Assembly: GCA_035539855.1 (NCBI GenBank)
Contig: DATLHO010000221.1
Location: forward strand, 1 to 30,520
DNA length: 30,520 nt
Reading direction: 5' to 3'
Source: DATLHO01 sp035539855
GTDB taxonomy: Bacteria > Bacteroidota > Ignavibacteria > OLB7
Shown here: positions 16,722-25,919 of the stretch, in pieces
Layout: each line of letters begins with the position of its first letter
How positions within the stretch are numbered: the stretch's first letter is position 1
Made by a program: the position numbers and the translations under genes
The notes under the pieces: model-generated
Database searches by the model: none
Seen by the model: the letters and a program-made list of their open reading frames with translations, nothing else
Told to the model about the DNA's origin: nothing

Positions 16722-18473
16722 TCAGTAGTCGCCTTCTCCGCCACCGTTGCACGATGCGAGGAACGTCCGCACCTCGCCGGCGGTCGGCATGCGCAGCGCG
16801 GCGCGGGCCCAGGCAAAGGCCTCGTGCGTCGTGATCGAGCGCACGCGCATCTTCAGCGGACCGAGCTGCAGCGGGGGCACGGAGAATCGTCGGATGCCGA
16901 GACCGATCAGTAATCCGGTCGCCAGTGGATTGGCCGCGAGCTCGCCGCAGATCGTCGCCGGCACACCGCTGCGCCGCGCCGCGACGATCGTGTGACGGAT
17001 CAGCCGGAGCACGCCGGGGTGGAGCTCGTCGTAGTACGCGTCGAGCGATTCGTCCTCGCGGTCGACCGCGAGCGTATACTGCGCGAGATCGTTCGTGCCG
17101 AGCGAGAGGAACGCGCTCTCTCCGGCGAGCGTCTCGGCGGTCAGCGCCGCGGCCGGCACCTCGATCATCGTGCCGATCGGCATGTACTCGTCGAAGGCCA
17201 CCTTCTCGGACCGAAGCTTCGCGCGGATCTCCTCGACGATTCTCTTGACGTGGCGCACCTCGTCGACCGAGGTGACCATCGGGAGCATCAGCCGGAGGTT
17301 CTTCGTCGACGAGGCGCGCAGCAGCGCTTCGAGCTGGCGACGCAGCACCTCCTGGCGCACCAGCAGCAGACGGATGCCGCGCAGACCGAGCGGCGAATCG
17401 CTGCGGCCCCAGACCTCGCCCACGAGCTTGTCGCTGCCGATGTCGAAAGCGCGGAAGGTCACCGTCATCGGGTAGGCACGCTCGGCGATCTGACGGTAGT
17501 AGTGAAGCTGCTCCTCCATCGAGATGTCGCCGTCGCGGCCCATGACGAGATACTCCGTGCGCATCAATCCGATCTCGTCGGCGCCGTTCTCGATCGCGGC
17601 CTCCATCTCGTCGATCATGTCGAGGTTCGCCGCAAGCACGACGCGCTCGCCGTCGGCGGTCTCCGCGGGCAGATCGCGCACGGCGCGGTAGCGCTCGCGC
17701 TGAACCTCGAGCGACGACTTGCGCGCCTCGTACTGCGCGATCATCTCCGCATCCGGACGAACGATGACGCGGCCGGTGTAGCCGTCGACGACGATCGACT
17801 GCTCGGCCTCGGCCAGTCGCGTAACGTCGCGCACGCCGGCGACCATCGGCACCCCGAACGACCTCGCGAGGATCGCCGCGTGCGAGTTGATGCCGCCGAC
17901 CTCGACAACGAACGCGGCCGCGCGGCCGCGCGAGTAGACGACCGCGTCGCGCGGTGAGAGCTGGTGCATCACCAGCACCGCGTCGTGATGCACGCCGCTC
18001 GGCAGAGGACTGTTCGAAAGACACGCGACGAGATGCGTCTGCAGCGCGCGCACATCCTCGGCGCGCGACCGCATGGTGTCATCCTTCGATTCGAGGAAGA
18101 CCGCGGCGAGCCGGGTCATCTCCGCGACGATCGCCGCATGGGCCGAGATTCTGCCGCCGGTGATCCGCTCCTCGATCGCCGCGACGAGCTGGGTGTCGTG
18201 GAGCATCATGCGGAGCGCCTCGAAGATCCCGGCACGATCGGCGACCTCCTCGCGCGTCAGCGCCTCGACATGCTGCAACTCGCGATCGGCGTCGGCGAGC
18301 GCCGCGCGCAGCCGCTCGAGCTCGAGCTGCACGTCCTCCGGCTCGAGCAGCCGCAGGTCGAGCTCGTCGGTGTGGTCGAGCCTGATGATCCGCGCCGGGC
18401 CAATGGCGATGCCGCTCGACGCGGGCACGCCGTCGAGCACGTGGTTGGTGGCTGTCGTGTGAAGCTCGGTCAT
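16722..18473 (-). CDS. ptsI: Phosphoenolpyruvate-protein phosphotransferase (Enzyme I)
   Basis: 583 residues, cytoplasmic; transfers phosphate from PEP to HPr, first step of the PTS. Blocks in order: N-terminal GVPASSGIAIGPA; helical HPr-binding region (about 40-150); phosphohistidine H198 in GGINSHAAIL; the PEP-binding TIM barrel with DEIGLMRTEYL, GLRGIRLLL, ICGELA (C509) and TNDLAQYTLAVDRED. Length is that of a complete Enzyme I. No HPr (ptsH), HPr kinase or EII gene lies in the window, so it may serve a regulatory or sugar PTS encoded elsewhere. It follows mpl on the same strand after 64 nt and is probably co-transcribed with it. Confidence 0.95.
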   Translation of the reverse strand: MTELHTTATNHVLDGVPASSGIAIGPARIIRLDHTDELDLRLLEPEDVQLELERLRAALADADRELQHVEALTREEVADRAGIFEALRMMLHDTQLVAAIEERITGGRISAHAAIVAEMTRLAAVFLESKDDTMRSRAEDVRALQTHLVACLSNSPLPSGVHHDAVLVMHQLSPRDAVVYSRGRAAAFVVEVGGINSHAAILARSFGVPMVAGVRDVTRLAEAEQSIVVDGYTGRVIVRPDAEMIAQYEARKSSLEVQRERYRAVRDLPAETADGERVVLAANLDMIDEMEAAIENGADEIGLMRTEYLVMGRDGDISMEEQLHYYRQIAERAYPMTVTFRAFDIGSDKLVGEVWGRSDSPLGLRGIRLLLVRQEVLRRQLEALLRASSTKNLRLMLPMVTSVDEVRHVKRIVEEIRAKLRSEKVAFDEYMPIGTMIEVPAAALTAETLAGESAFLSLGTNDLAQYTLAVDREDESLDAYYDELHPGVLRLIRHTIVAARRSGVPATICGELAANPLATGLLIGLGIRRFSVPPLQLGPLKMRVRSITTHEAFAWARAALRMPTAGEVRTFLASCNGGGEGDY

Positions 18474-18537
18474 CCGGTTGCGTTGTGCGGATTGCGCAGG
18501 TGCGACTGCGACGTTCGAGTGTACCCGGCCGCGATGC

Positions 18538-19947
18538 TCACGGCTGAGGTATTGGACTGGCCAGCGCCTCGGCGAGCCGGCGGTGGATGCCGTCGAAGCC
18601 GCCGTTCGACATCACGACGACGACGTCGCCGGGCCGCGCGTGCTCGCCGATGTAGCGCGCGATCGACGCGGCGTCCTCGAGGTAGTGCGCCTCGCTGCCG
18701 TGGGCGCCGATCTCCTCCATGAGCCGCCAGGGATCGAGCCGCTCGTCGACCGGCAGCTCCTCGAGTCGATCGACGCGCGCGAGCGCGACGATGTCGGCCT
18801 CGGAGAAGCACTCGGCGAGCTCTCGCTGAAAGACGTGCCGCCGGGTCGTGTTCGACCGGGGCTCGAAGACCGCCCAGAGCCGTTCCTGCGGATGCCGCAC
18901 GCGAATCGCGCGCAGCGTCTGACGGATCGCCGTCGGATGGTGCGCGAAGTCGTCGTAGACCTTCACGCCACCGAACTCCCCCTTGAGCTCCAGGCGCCGC
19001 TGTGCGTTGCGGAAGCTGCCGAGCGCCCGATCGATCTGCTCGTACGACAGGCCGAGCCAGCGCGCGATCACCGTCACGCCGAGCGCGTTGCGGACGTTGA
19101 ACTCGCCGAGCAGCGACATCGACAGCCGGGCTTCGACCGCGCCGTCGCGCACCACGTCGAAGCTCGTCCCATCGGCCCGATAGTCGATCGACGATGCCCT
19201 CCATCGACAGGCCTCGCCGAGGCCGAAGGTCTCGACCGGCGTCCGGGCGCCGCCGAGCACCGCGGCCACGTTCGCGTCGTCGCCGTTGGCGACGATCACG
19301 CCGTTGCGCGGAACGATGTTGACGAGTCGGCGGAACGCGAGCTGGATGTCATCGAGCGAGCCGAAAATGTCGGCGTGATCGAACTCGATGTTGTTGATCA
19401 GTAGCGCCGACGGAAGGTAGTGCACGAACTTCGATCGCTTGTCGAAGAACGCCGTGTCGTACTCGTCGCCCTCGAGCACGACGTGAGGACTCGCCGGCCG
19501 GTACTGCCATCCGGCGGAGAAGTTGCCGGGAGCGCCGCCGATCATGAAGCTCGGAGGCATCCCCGACGATTCCAGCGTCCACGCCATCATCGAGCTGGTC
19601 GTCGTCTTGCCGTGCGTGCCGGTGAGCACGATCGAGGTGCGACCCTGGATGAGCTCGCGCTTTAGCAGCTCCGGCAGCGAGGTGTACGGCAGCCTGCGCT
19701 CGAGCACCGCCTCGACCTCCTCGTTGCCGCGCGACATCCGGTTGCCGATCACGACGAGGTCCGGCGCCGGCTCAAGGTTGTGCGCCCCGAATCCGCTCAT
19801 GATCGCGCAGCCGGCGTCGGCCAGCAGATCGCTCATCGGCGGGTAGATGTTCTCGTCGCTGCCGGTGACGACGTGGCCCATCTCGCGCATCATCAGCGCG
19901 ACGTTGCCCATGGCGGTACCGGCAATTCCAATGAAATGTATGCGCAT
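18538..19947 (-). CDS. mpl: UDP-N-acetylmuramate:L-alanyl-gamma-D-glutamyl-meso-DAP ligase
   Basis: 469 residues, cytoplasmic Mur-ligase-family enzyme that attaches the recovered tripeptide to UDP-MurNAc in peptidoglycan recycling. The N-terminal Rossmann start is MRIHFIGIAGTAMG. The ATP P-loop GTHGKTT is at 110-116. NNIEFDHADIF and a later DDFAHHPTAI lie in the central and C-terminal domains, and FEPRSNTTRRHVF is characteristic of Mpl rather than MurC. Start supported by GGAGG 8 nt upstream of the ATG. Presence implies DAP-type murein and recycling. Divergent from hpnC, with ptsI downstream. Confidence 0.93.
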   Translation of the reverse strand: MRIHFIGIAGTAMGNVALMMREMGHVVTGSDENIYPPMSDLLADAGCAIMSGFGAHNLEPAPDLVVIGNRMSRGNEEVEAVLERRLPYTSLPELLKRELIQGRTSIVLTGTHGKTTTSSMMAWTLESSGMPPSFMIGGAPGNFSAGWQYRPASPHVVLEGDEYDTAFFDKRSKFVHYLPSALLINNIEFDHADIFGSLDDIQLAFRRLVNIVPRNGVIVANGDDANVAAVLGGARTPVETFGLGEACRWRASSIDYRADGTSFDVVRDGAVEARLSMSLLGEFNVRNALGVTVIARWLGLSYEQIDRALGSFRNAQRRLELKGEFGGVKVYDDFAHHPTAIRQTLRAIRVRHPQERLWAVFEPRSNTTRRHVFQRELAECFSEADIVALARVDRLEELPVDERLDPWRLMEEIGAHGSEAHYLEDAASIARYIGEHARPGDVVVVMSNGGFDGIHRRLAEALASPIPQP

Positions 19948-20012
19948 CGAAAAATCCTCCGGTCGCCCGCGCGCCGGAGCCCTGGATCCGTTGTGAATGC
20001 TCTGTGCCGACG

Positions 20013-20019
20013 GAATATA
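20013..20019 (-). promoter_or_regulatory. -7-like box for mpl
   Basis: TATATTC on the minus strand, 65 nt before the mpl ATG, resembling other TA-containing boxes in the window. It lies within 15 nt of the opposing hpnC box, so the two promoters would overlap. No clear -33 element. Confidence 0.35.
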
Positions 20020-20033
20020 CCCCTCGATTGCCG

Positions 20034-20040
20034 TAGCTTG
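20034..20040 (+). promoter_or_regulatory. -7-like box directly before hpnC
   Basis: TAGCTTG, the same heptamer as at 1210 and 23522, ends 5 nt before the hpnC ATG with no Shine-Dalgarno. If active, transcription would begin about at the start codon (leaderless). No convincing -33 element. Confidence 0.4.
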
Positions 20041-20045
20041 GTGCC

Positions 20046-20936
<891 letters not shown>

Positions 20937-20963
20937 GCGTCGCGACGGCTGGGGCCCGCGGCC

Positions 20964-20993
20964 TTGCCTCGATCGGCCTTTTTGCTTATATCC
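20964..20993 (+). promoter_or_regulatory. Candidate promoter for hpnD
   Basis: TTG (20964-20966), 20 nt, TATATCC (20987-20993), 31 nt before the hpnD ATG, in the 88-nt hpnC-hpnD gap. A TTTTTG precedes the -7 box. hpnD may therefore be expressed partly on its own. Confidence 0.4.
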
Positions 20994-21024
20994 GTTCGAC
21001 CGTTCGCAGCGATACCACGACCCG

Positions 21025-21939
21025 ATGCCGAATCTCATCATCAGCGACCAGGAACAGGGCGCACTCCTCGTGCAGCCATCGAAGACGAGTTTCTACTACT
21101 CGTTTTCGCTGTTGCCGCGTGACGAGCGCCAGGCGATGCATTCGGTCTACGCCTTCTGCCGCTACGCCGACGACATCATCGACGAGGACGAGACCGACGT
21201 ATCGGTCCCGGAGCACCGCGTCGCCCGCAAGCGGGAGCGGCTCAACCGGCTCCGCATCGAGGTCGAGCGCTGCTACCGCGGCGAGTCGCGCCACCCGATC
21301 CTGCTTCCGCTGTCGGCCGTCGTCAAGCGCTTCCAGATCCCGAAGCAGTACTTCCTGACGCTGCTCGACGGCATGGAGATGGACCTCGTGCGCAATCGCT
21401 ACCGGACGTTCGACGATCTGCGGGAGTACTGCTACAGCGTCGCGTCGGTGGTCGGCCTGATCTGCATCGAGATCTTCGGCTACAAGTACGAGGAGACCAA
21501 GGAGTACGCGGTCAACCTCGGCATCGCGCTGCAACTGACGAACATCCTGCGCGACGTCCGCAGCGATGCGGCGCGCGGGCGCATCTACCTGCCGCTCGAG
21601 GACATGGCGATGTTCGGCTACACCGAGGCCGACCTGCTCGCCTGCCGCTACAACCTGCCGTTCATCGAGCTGATGCGCTACGAGACGCGGCGCGCCCGCG
21701 AGTTCTACGGCCGCGCCCGCGCAGCCCTGCGTCCGGACGAGCGCAAGACGATGTTCGCCGCCGAGATCATGGACGCGATCTACTACCGGATGCTCGAGAA
21801 GATCGAGCTCAACGAGTTCAATGTCTTCGCGCGCAAGAAGATCACCGTCAGCGTCCCGCACAAGATCTGGATCGCGGTGAAACTCTGGCTCGTCACCCGA
21901 GTCCTCGTCAACCGCCGCTCGGCGGTCGAGGAGGATTGA
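21025..21939 (+). CDS. hpnD: HpnD-type presqualene diphosphate synthase
   Basis: 304 residues, same enzyme family as the preceding gene but of the HpnD/CrtB branch. TSFYYSFSLLP leads in; the first Asp-rich motif is FCRYADDIIDE (D49, D50, D53), and the second is NILRDVRSDAARGRIYLP (D177, D181). HpnD condenses two farnesyl diphosphates to presqualene diphosphate, the substrate of HpnC. The adjacent HpnC favours this over phytoene synthase. Followed after 31 nt by a lipoprotein gene, probably in the same transcript. Confidence 0.87.
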   Translation: MPNLIISDQEQGALLVQPSKTSFYYSFSLLPRDERQAMHSVYAFCRYADDIIDEDETDVSVPEHRVARKRERLNRLRIEVERCYRGESRHPILLPLSAVVKRFQIPKQYFLTLLDGMEMDLVRNRYRTFDDLREYCYSVASVVGLICIEIFGYKYEETKEYAVNLGIALQLTNILRDVRSDAARGRIYLPLEDMAMFGYTEADLLACRYNLPFIELMRYETRRAREFYGRARAALRPDERKTMFAAEIMDAIYYRMLEKIELNEFNVFARKKITVSVPHKIWIAVKLWLVTRVLVNRRSAVEED

Positions 21940-21970
21940 TCACTCCATCGCCAGGATATTCGATCGACCG

Positions 21971-23047
21971 ATGAGCATTCACGCGTTCCAGCTCCTGCCG
22001 ATGCTCCTGCTCGGCGTCGCCCTCGCCGCCTGTTCTGGACAGGGGCCGGAAGTCGTCGATCCCAGCAGTTTCGACCGCACCCAGACGTCGATCCTCGCGA
22101 TCGACGGCGACGGCGGTAGCGACCTCGCGATCGTCAAGGAGCCGGACGGCGTCAGAAGCACGACGGCTTACAGCGACGCCAACGGAGCGCCGCTCGGTCG
22201 CCGGATCGACGGGATCTTCGAGTCGTTCGACCGACTGTTCCTGCTTCATCGGGAGAGCGCCTCGATCTCCATCGTCGCGCTGTCGACGCGACAGAAGCGC
22301 GCGGAGATCACCGGCTTCTCCGACTCGACCTCCAGCCTCTGCGGCATCGCCTTCAGCAACCTCTCGCAGGGCTGGGCGATCGACCACGACAGGCCGTCGG
22401 TCTATCAGTTCGACGCCGTCAACGCCGTGCTCGTCGACACGCTGCCGATCGAGGGACGCCCGACGAGCGTCGCGACGATCGGCGACAACGTCTTCGTCGG
22501 ATCGCAACTCCCCGACGGAAGCGGCCTGGTGACGATCTTCAAGAGCAACTTCGCGACGTTCGGCATCCACGCCCAGCTCCGGTTCGACTCGCCGATCATC
22601 TTCATGCACGCCAACGGCAACGAGGATGCGATGATCCTGGTGAGCGCCGGCGCCGCCGGCGGCAAGCCGACGGTGCACTCGATCAAGGCGACGACACTTC
22701 AGCAGACCGCCGAGCGCGCGCTCAACGCCGCGCCGCTCACCGGGCGCATCGGCACCGTCCCCGAATACGCGACGATCACTCGCGACAACTACCTGTACAT
22801 CGCCACCGCCGAGCAGGTCTATCGCATCGACGTCGGCTCGTCACGCCTTTCGTCCTCACCGCTGACGTGGCTCGACGGCGCCTACGACGTGATCGGCGCC
22901 GACCAGTGGACGGATCTGATGTACGCCTACGACGCGACGGCCCGCGTGCTGAGGCGCCTCGACGTCGATGGGAGGGATCTCGGTCCGGTGGCGGTGACTC
23001 CGGGCGTCTCGGCGATCGAGTTCGTCAACCCGAGCCGCGTCAACTGA
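21971..23047 (+). CDS. Lipoprotein of unknown function, possible beta-propeller
   Basis: 358 residues. A signal peptide with lipobox LAAC (Cys21) predicts a lipid-anchored envelope protein. The rest is a series of beta-rich segments with recurring patterns such as SILAIDGDGGSDLAI, FDRLFLLHRESASISIV and QVYRIDVGSS, suggesting a beta-propeller, but I recognise no named family. It lies between hpnD and a thioesterase gene whose start overlaps its stop (TGATG), so it is translated with the thioesterase. No catalytic residues can be assigned. Confidence 0.7.
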   Translation: MSIHAFQLLPMLLLGVALAACSGQGPEVVDPSSFDRTQTSILAIDGDGGSDLAIVKEPDGVRSTTAYSDANGAPLGRRIDGIFESFDRLFLLHRESASISIVALSTRQKRAEITGFSDSTSSLCGIAFSNLSQGWAIDHDRPSVYQFDAVNAVLVDTLPIEGRPTSVATIGDNVFVGSQLPDGSGLVTIFKSNFATFGIHAQLRFDSPIIFMHANGNEDAMILVSAGAAGGKPTVHSIKATTLQQTAERALNAAPLTGRIGTVPEYATITRDNYLYIATAEQVYRIDVGSSRLSSSPLTWLDGAYDVIGADQWTDLMYAYDATARVLRRLDVDGRDLGPVAVTPGVSAIEFVNPSRVN

Positions 23048-23472
23048 TGAGCTCTGTCTTCAGCCTGCAGGAGCGTGTTCGCTGGATCGATTGCGATGCC
23101 GCGCGCATCATCCACTACGGCGCCTACATCCGCTTCTTCGAGATCGCCGAGACCGAGATGTACCGCTCGGTCGGGCTCCCCTACGCCACCGCCTTCGACA
23201 GCCTCGGCTGTTTTCCGATCCGTGCCGCCTATCACTGCGAGTATCGCGCTCCGGCGCGCCTCGACGACCTGATGACGATCTCGATCTGGGTCAGTCACTG
23301 GGGCCGCACATCGTTCACCGTCTCATTCCGGTTCGAGCGCGCGAGCGACGGGCTGCTGCTGGCCGACGGCTGGTGCCGGCAGGTGACCGTCGATCTCGAG
23401 GAGAAGCGGCCGATGCCCATCCCGGAGGCGTTGCGCGATCGATTCGAGCCCTACGCGCTCGTCGAAGCCTGA
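23047..23472 (+). CDS. Hotdog-fold acyl-CoA thioesterase (4-hydroxybenzoyl-CoA thioesterase/YbgC-like)
   Basis: 141 residues, one hotdog domain. RWIDCDAARIIHYGAYIRFFE matches the family start, with the aspartate of the IDCDA motif in the catalytic position and the Tyr-x-x-Phe-Phe-Glu helix after it. The later strands MTISIWVSHWGRTSFTVSFRF are typical. Length is normal. Such enzymes hydrolyse acyl- or aroyl-CoA; substrate not evident here. The true ATG (23047) overlaps the lipoprotein stop; a longer in-frame extension upstream is only a shadow of that gene. Confidence 0.85.
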   Translation: MSSVFSLQERVRWIDCDAARIIHYGAYIRFFEIAETEMYRSVGLPYATAFDSLGCFPIRAAYHCEYRAPARLDDLMTISIWVSHWGRTSFTVSFRFERASDGLLLADGWCRQVTVDLEEKRPMPIPEALRDRFEPYALVEA

Positions 23473-23498
23473 GCGTACGAATCGTCACCCGCCGGACC

Positions 23499-23528
23499 TT
23501 TGCCGTTCCCACGCGTTCCGATAGCTTG
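23499..23528 (+). promoter_or_regulatory. Best Bacteroidota-like promoter in the window
   Basis: TTTG (23499-23502), exactly 19 nt, TAGCTTG (23522-23528), then about 35 nt to the asparaginase ATG. Matches the known Bacteroidota -33 TTTG / -7 TAnnTTTG pattern with a T missing in the -7 box. Confidence 0.55.
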
Positions 23529-23563
23529 ACCACGGCCCGGTCTCCCACGAAATCCTCAGGCGC

Positions 23564-24592
23564 ATGTCTGGAGTACCCCTGGCGTTCTCGCGTCGAGCGG
23601 AGCGCATCGAAGCGACCCATCTCGGGTCGATCGCCATCGTCGATGCCGGCGGCCGGCTGCTGTTCGGTATCGGGGACATAGGACTCGCGACGTACATCCG
23701 ATCATCGAACAAGATGATCCAGGCGCTGCCGGTCATCCGCAGCGGCGCCGCCGATCGCTTCGGCCTGAGCAGCGCCGAGATCGCGATCTGCTGCGCGAGC
23801 CACAGCGGAGCACGCTACCACCTCGATGTCGTGGCGGGCATGCTCGCGAAGCTCGGCCTGGAAAGCGGAGCGCTCGGATGCGGAGCGCACGAGCCCGGCG
23901 ATCGCCAGGAGCTGGCCCGCCTGATGAGCACCGGCATCGCCCCTTCCGTCCTGCACAACAACTGTTCGGGCAAGCACGCAGGAATGCTGGCCACCTGCCT
24001 GGCGATGGGCTGGCCGATCGAAGGATACCTGTCGCTCGAGCACCCGCTGCAGCAGTGGATCCTCGAGCTCATGGCCGAGCACACGATGGTGCCGGCATCG
24101 CAGATCGGCACCGCGATCGACGGCTGCTCGCTCCCCACCTTCTACCTCCCCCTCAACGCCATCGCGACCTCGCTGGCCCTCTACGTCGACAACGCGCGGC
24201 GAGGCGACGAAGCGTCGTCGCGGATCATGGCGGCGGTCGCGGAGCATCCGGAGCTGATCTACGAGCATGGTGGGTTCGACAGCGAGCTGATCCGCGCGCT
24301 CGGACCACGGTGCATCGCCAAGCGCGGCGCAATGGCCGTGTTCGTCATCGGACTCGACACGCTGAGCTACGGTCCGATCGGTATCGCCGTGAAGCTGGAG
24401 GACGGGAACATCGCGCAGATGCCTCCGGTGGTGATGCGCGCGCTCGAGCAGATCGGCGTGCTCTCGCCGGCAGAGCTCGAGCGATTGGCGCCGTATCGCG
24501 GCATCGTCGTCGAGAACTGCAACGGCATGCGCGTGGGCGACGTGTATACCGACTTCACGCTCGAGAAGGTCGTCGATCCCGTCGTCGCGTGA
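23564..24592 (+). CDS. Class 3 (Rhizobium etli-type) L-asparaginase
   Basis: 342 residues, asparaginase II family (PF06089-like), hydrolysing asparagine to aspartate and ammonia. It is not related to the E. coli AnsA/AnsB fold. Family catalytic elements are visible: S47 and K50 in RSSNK, S79 in CASHSG, K253 in IAKRGA, and zinc-site residues C134 and K137 in NNCSGKH with C188 in DGCSLP. These fit the two Ser-Lys pairs and Cys-Lys-Cys zinc site described for that class. No signal peptide, so cytoplasmic. Own promoter upstream; converges on the next gene with 7 nt between. Confidence 0.9.
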   Translation: MSGVPLAFSRRAERIEATHLGSIAIVDAGGRLLFGIGDIGLATYIRSSNKMIQALPVIRSGAADRFGLSSAEIAICCASHSGARYHLDVVAGMLAKLGLESGALGCGAHEPGDRQELARLMSTGIAPSVLHNNCSGKHAGMLATCLAMGWPIEGYLSLEHPLQQWILELMAEHTMVPASQIGTAIDGCSLPTFYLPLNAIATSLALYVDNARRGDEASSRIMAAVAEHPELIYEHGGFDSELIRALGPRCIAKRGAMAVFVIGLDTLSYGPIGIAVKLEDGNIAQMPPVVMRALEQIGVLSPAELERLAPYRGIVVENCNGMRVGDVYTDFTLEKVVDPVVA

Positions 24593-24599
24593 TCGGGAT

Positions 24600-25004
24600 C
24601 TAGTTGTTGAGAGCGCCCTCGCGGATCCACTGGATGATGCCCGCGCGCTGATTCTCGTTGAGCGCGCTGAAGTAGACGCTCGCCGGATGCAGAAGGTCGC
24701 CGCACAGAACCAGTGCGAGGCGGCTGCGGTCGGGCTCCAGCGGCGAGATGACCCCCGCGCTCAGCAGATCGCTGTAGGACTCCAGTCGCACCACCAGTCT
24801 CGAAGGATTATCCGGCTCGTAGCTGTAGCCGTCGTGGCAGCCGCTGATCGCGCAGTTGTTCAGCAGCACCGGCTTGACGTGCATGTTGAAGCTGACGCCG
24901 CGCTCCGGAAAGACGACCGACGGAGGAGCCACCGGATCATCGGTACACGCCGCCCACAGCACGACCGACGAGAGAAGCAGGATGATTCGACGCGATGAAC
25001 GCAT
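24600..25004 (-). CDS. Small lipoprotein with CX4CH cytochrome-like motif
   Basis: 134 residues. A signal peptide with lipobox LWAAC (Cys20) predicts a lipid-anchored protein. The mature part starts with a Pro-rich linker, then SFNMHVKPVLLNNCAISGCHDG: C51, C56, H57, a CX4CH variant of the haem c motif found in secreted proteins of Bacteroidota/Chlorobiota relatives. The end, QRAGIIQWIREGALNN, is typical of that cytochrome-like family. Whether haem is bound is uncertain; there is no obvious distal Met ligand. The ATG at 25004 is preferred to an upstream start because it directly precedes the signal peptide. A minus-strand TATCGTTG (25084-25077) could serve as its -7 box. Confidence 0.75.
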   Translation of the reverse strand: MRSSRRIILLLSSVVLWAACTDDPVAPPSVVFPERGVSFNMHVKPVLLNNCAISGCHDGYSYEPDNPSRLVVRLESYSDLLSAGVISPLEPDRSRLALVLCGDLLHPASVYFSALNENQRAGIIQWIREGALNN

Positions 25005-25112
25005 GGTGCTCGAGAACGGGATGTTGATGCTGCCGGCGCACGGACCGTCGACGCTTCGCAGCGATCGGTACGGACTCAACGATAGTGGCCGCCCGCGCCT
25101 GCGTACGAGGCA

Positions 25113-25919
25113 CTAATAACTCTCCTCCGCATTCGGAAAATCCCCCGAGCGCACGTCGCCGAGGTAGCGCTGCGCGGCATCGACCACTCGCTCGGCGAAG
25201 TTGTCGTAGCGGCGGACGAAGCGGGGATTGAAGTCGATCGTCAGGCCGAGCATGTCGGCGTAGACGAGGATCTGCCCGTCGCACTGCGGACCGGCGCCGA
25301 TGCCGATCGTCGGGATCGACAGACTCGCCGTCACGCGGCCCGCGAGCTCTGCCGGGATCTTCTCGAGCACGATGGCGAACGCTCCCGCCTGCTCGAGCGC
25401 ACGCGCATCCTCGAGGATCTTCGCGGCCTCCTCCTCGGTCGTGCCGCGGGGACGATAGCCGCCGTACTGATGGATCGACTGCGGCTGCAGGCCGAGGTGT
25501 CCCATGACGGGAATCCCGGCGGCGGTCATGCGTCGAACGCCGTCGGCCACCTCGACGCCTCCCTCCAGCTTCACCGCTCCGGCCTCCGTCTCCTTCATGA
25601 TGCGACCCGCGTTGCGGAACGCTTCGTCGGCGTGCACCTGATAAGTCATGAACGGCATGTCGACGACGATCATCGCGCGCGTGACCCCGCGCATGACCGC
25701 GCGGGTATGGTAGATCATCTCGTCGAGCGTCACCGGGAGCGTCGTCGTGTGACCCTGCACGACGTTGGCGACGGAGTCGCCGACCAGGAGCACGTCGATG
25801 CCGGCGCGATCGAACAGCGCCGCCATCGTTGCATCGTAGGCCGTCAGCGAGGAGATGCGAACGCCCTTGCGCTTCATCTCATGGAGGACGCGCGTGGTTA
25901 CGCGGCGGACATCGTTCAT
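25113..25919 (-). CDS. panB: 3-methyl-2-oxobutanoate hydroxymethyltransferase
   Basis: 268 residues, cytoplasmic TIM barrel; makes ketopantoate from ketoisovalerate and 5,10-methylene-tetrahydrofolate, the first committed step to pantothenate and CoA. Metal-site residues are present: D48 in VGDSV, D87 in VDMPF and E119 in VKLEGG. The general base is E186 in VLEKIP, and GHLGLQPQSIHQYGGY and GIGAGPQCDGQ are hallmark segments. The ATG at 25919 overlaps the stop of the lipM-like gene (ATGA). An upstream in-frame extension is unlike the family and rejected. Confidence 0.95.
   Translation of the reverse strand: MNDVRRVTTRVLHEMKRKGVRISSLTAYDATMAALFDRAGIDVLLVGDSVANVVQGHTTTLPVTLDEMIYHTRAVMRGVTRAMIVVDMPFMTYQVHADEAFRNAGRIMKETEAGAVKLEGGVEVADGVRRMTAAGIPVMGHLGLQPQSIHQYGGYRPRGTTEEEAAKILEDARALEQAGAFAIVLEKIPAELAGRVTASLSIPTIGIGAGPQCDGQILVYADMLGLTIDFNPRFVRRYDNFAERVVDAAQRYLGDVRSGDFPNAEESY

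Noticed and set aside
20953..20985. Terminator between hpnC and hpnD
   Set aside because: A TTTTT is present, but only a 4-bp GGCC palindrome precedes it, too weak for a terminator.
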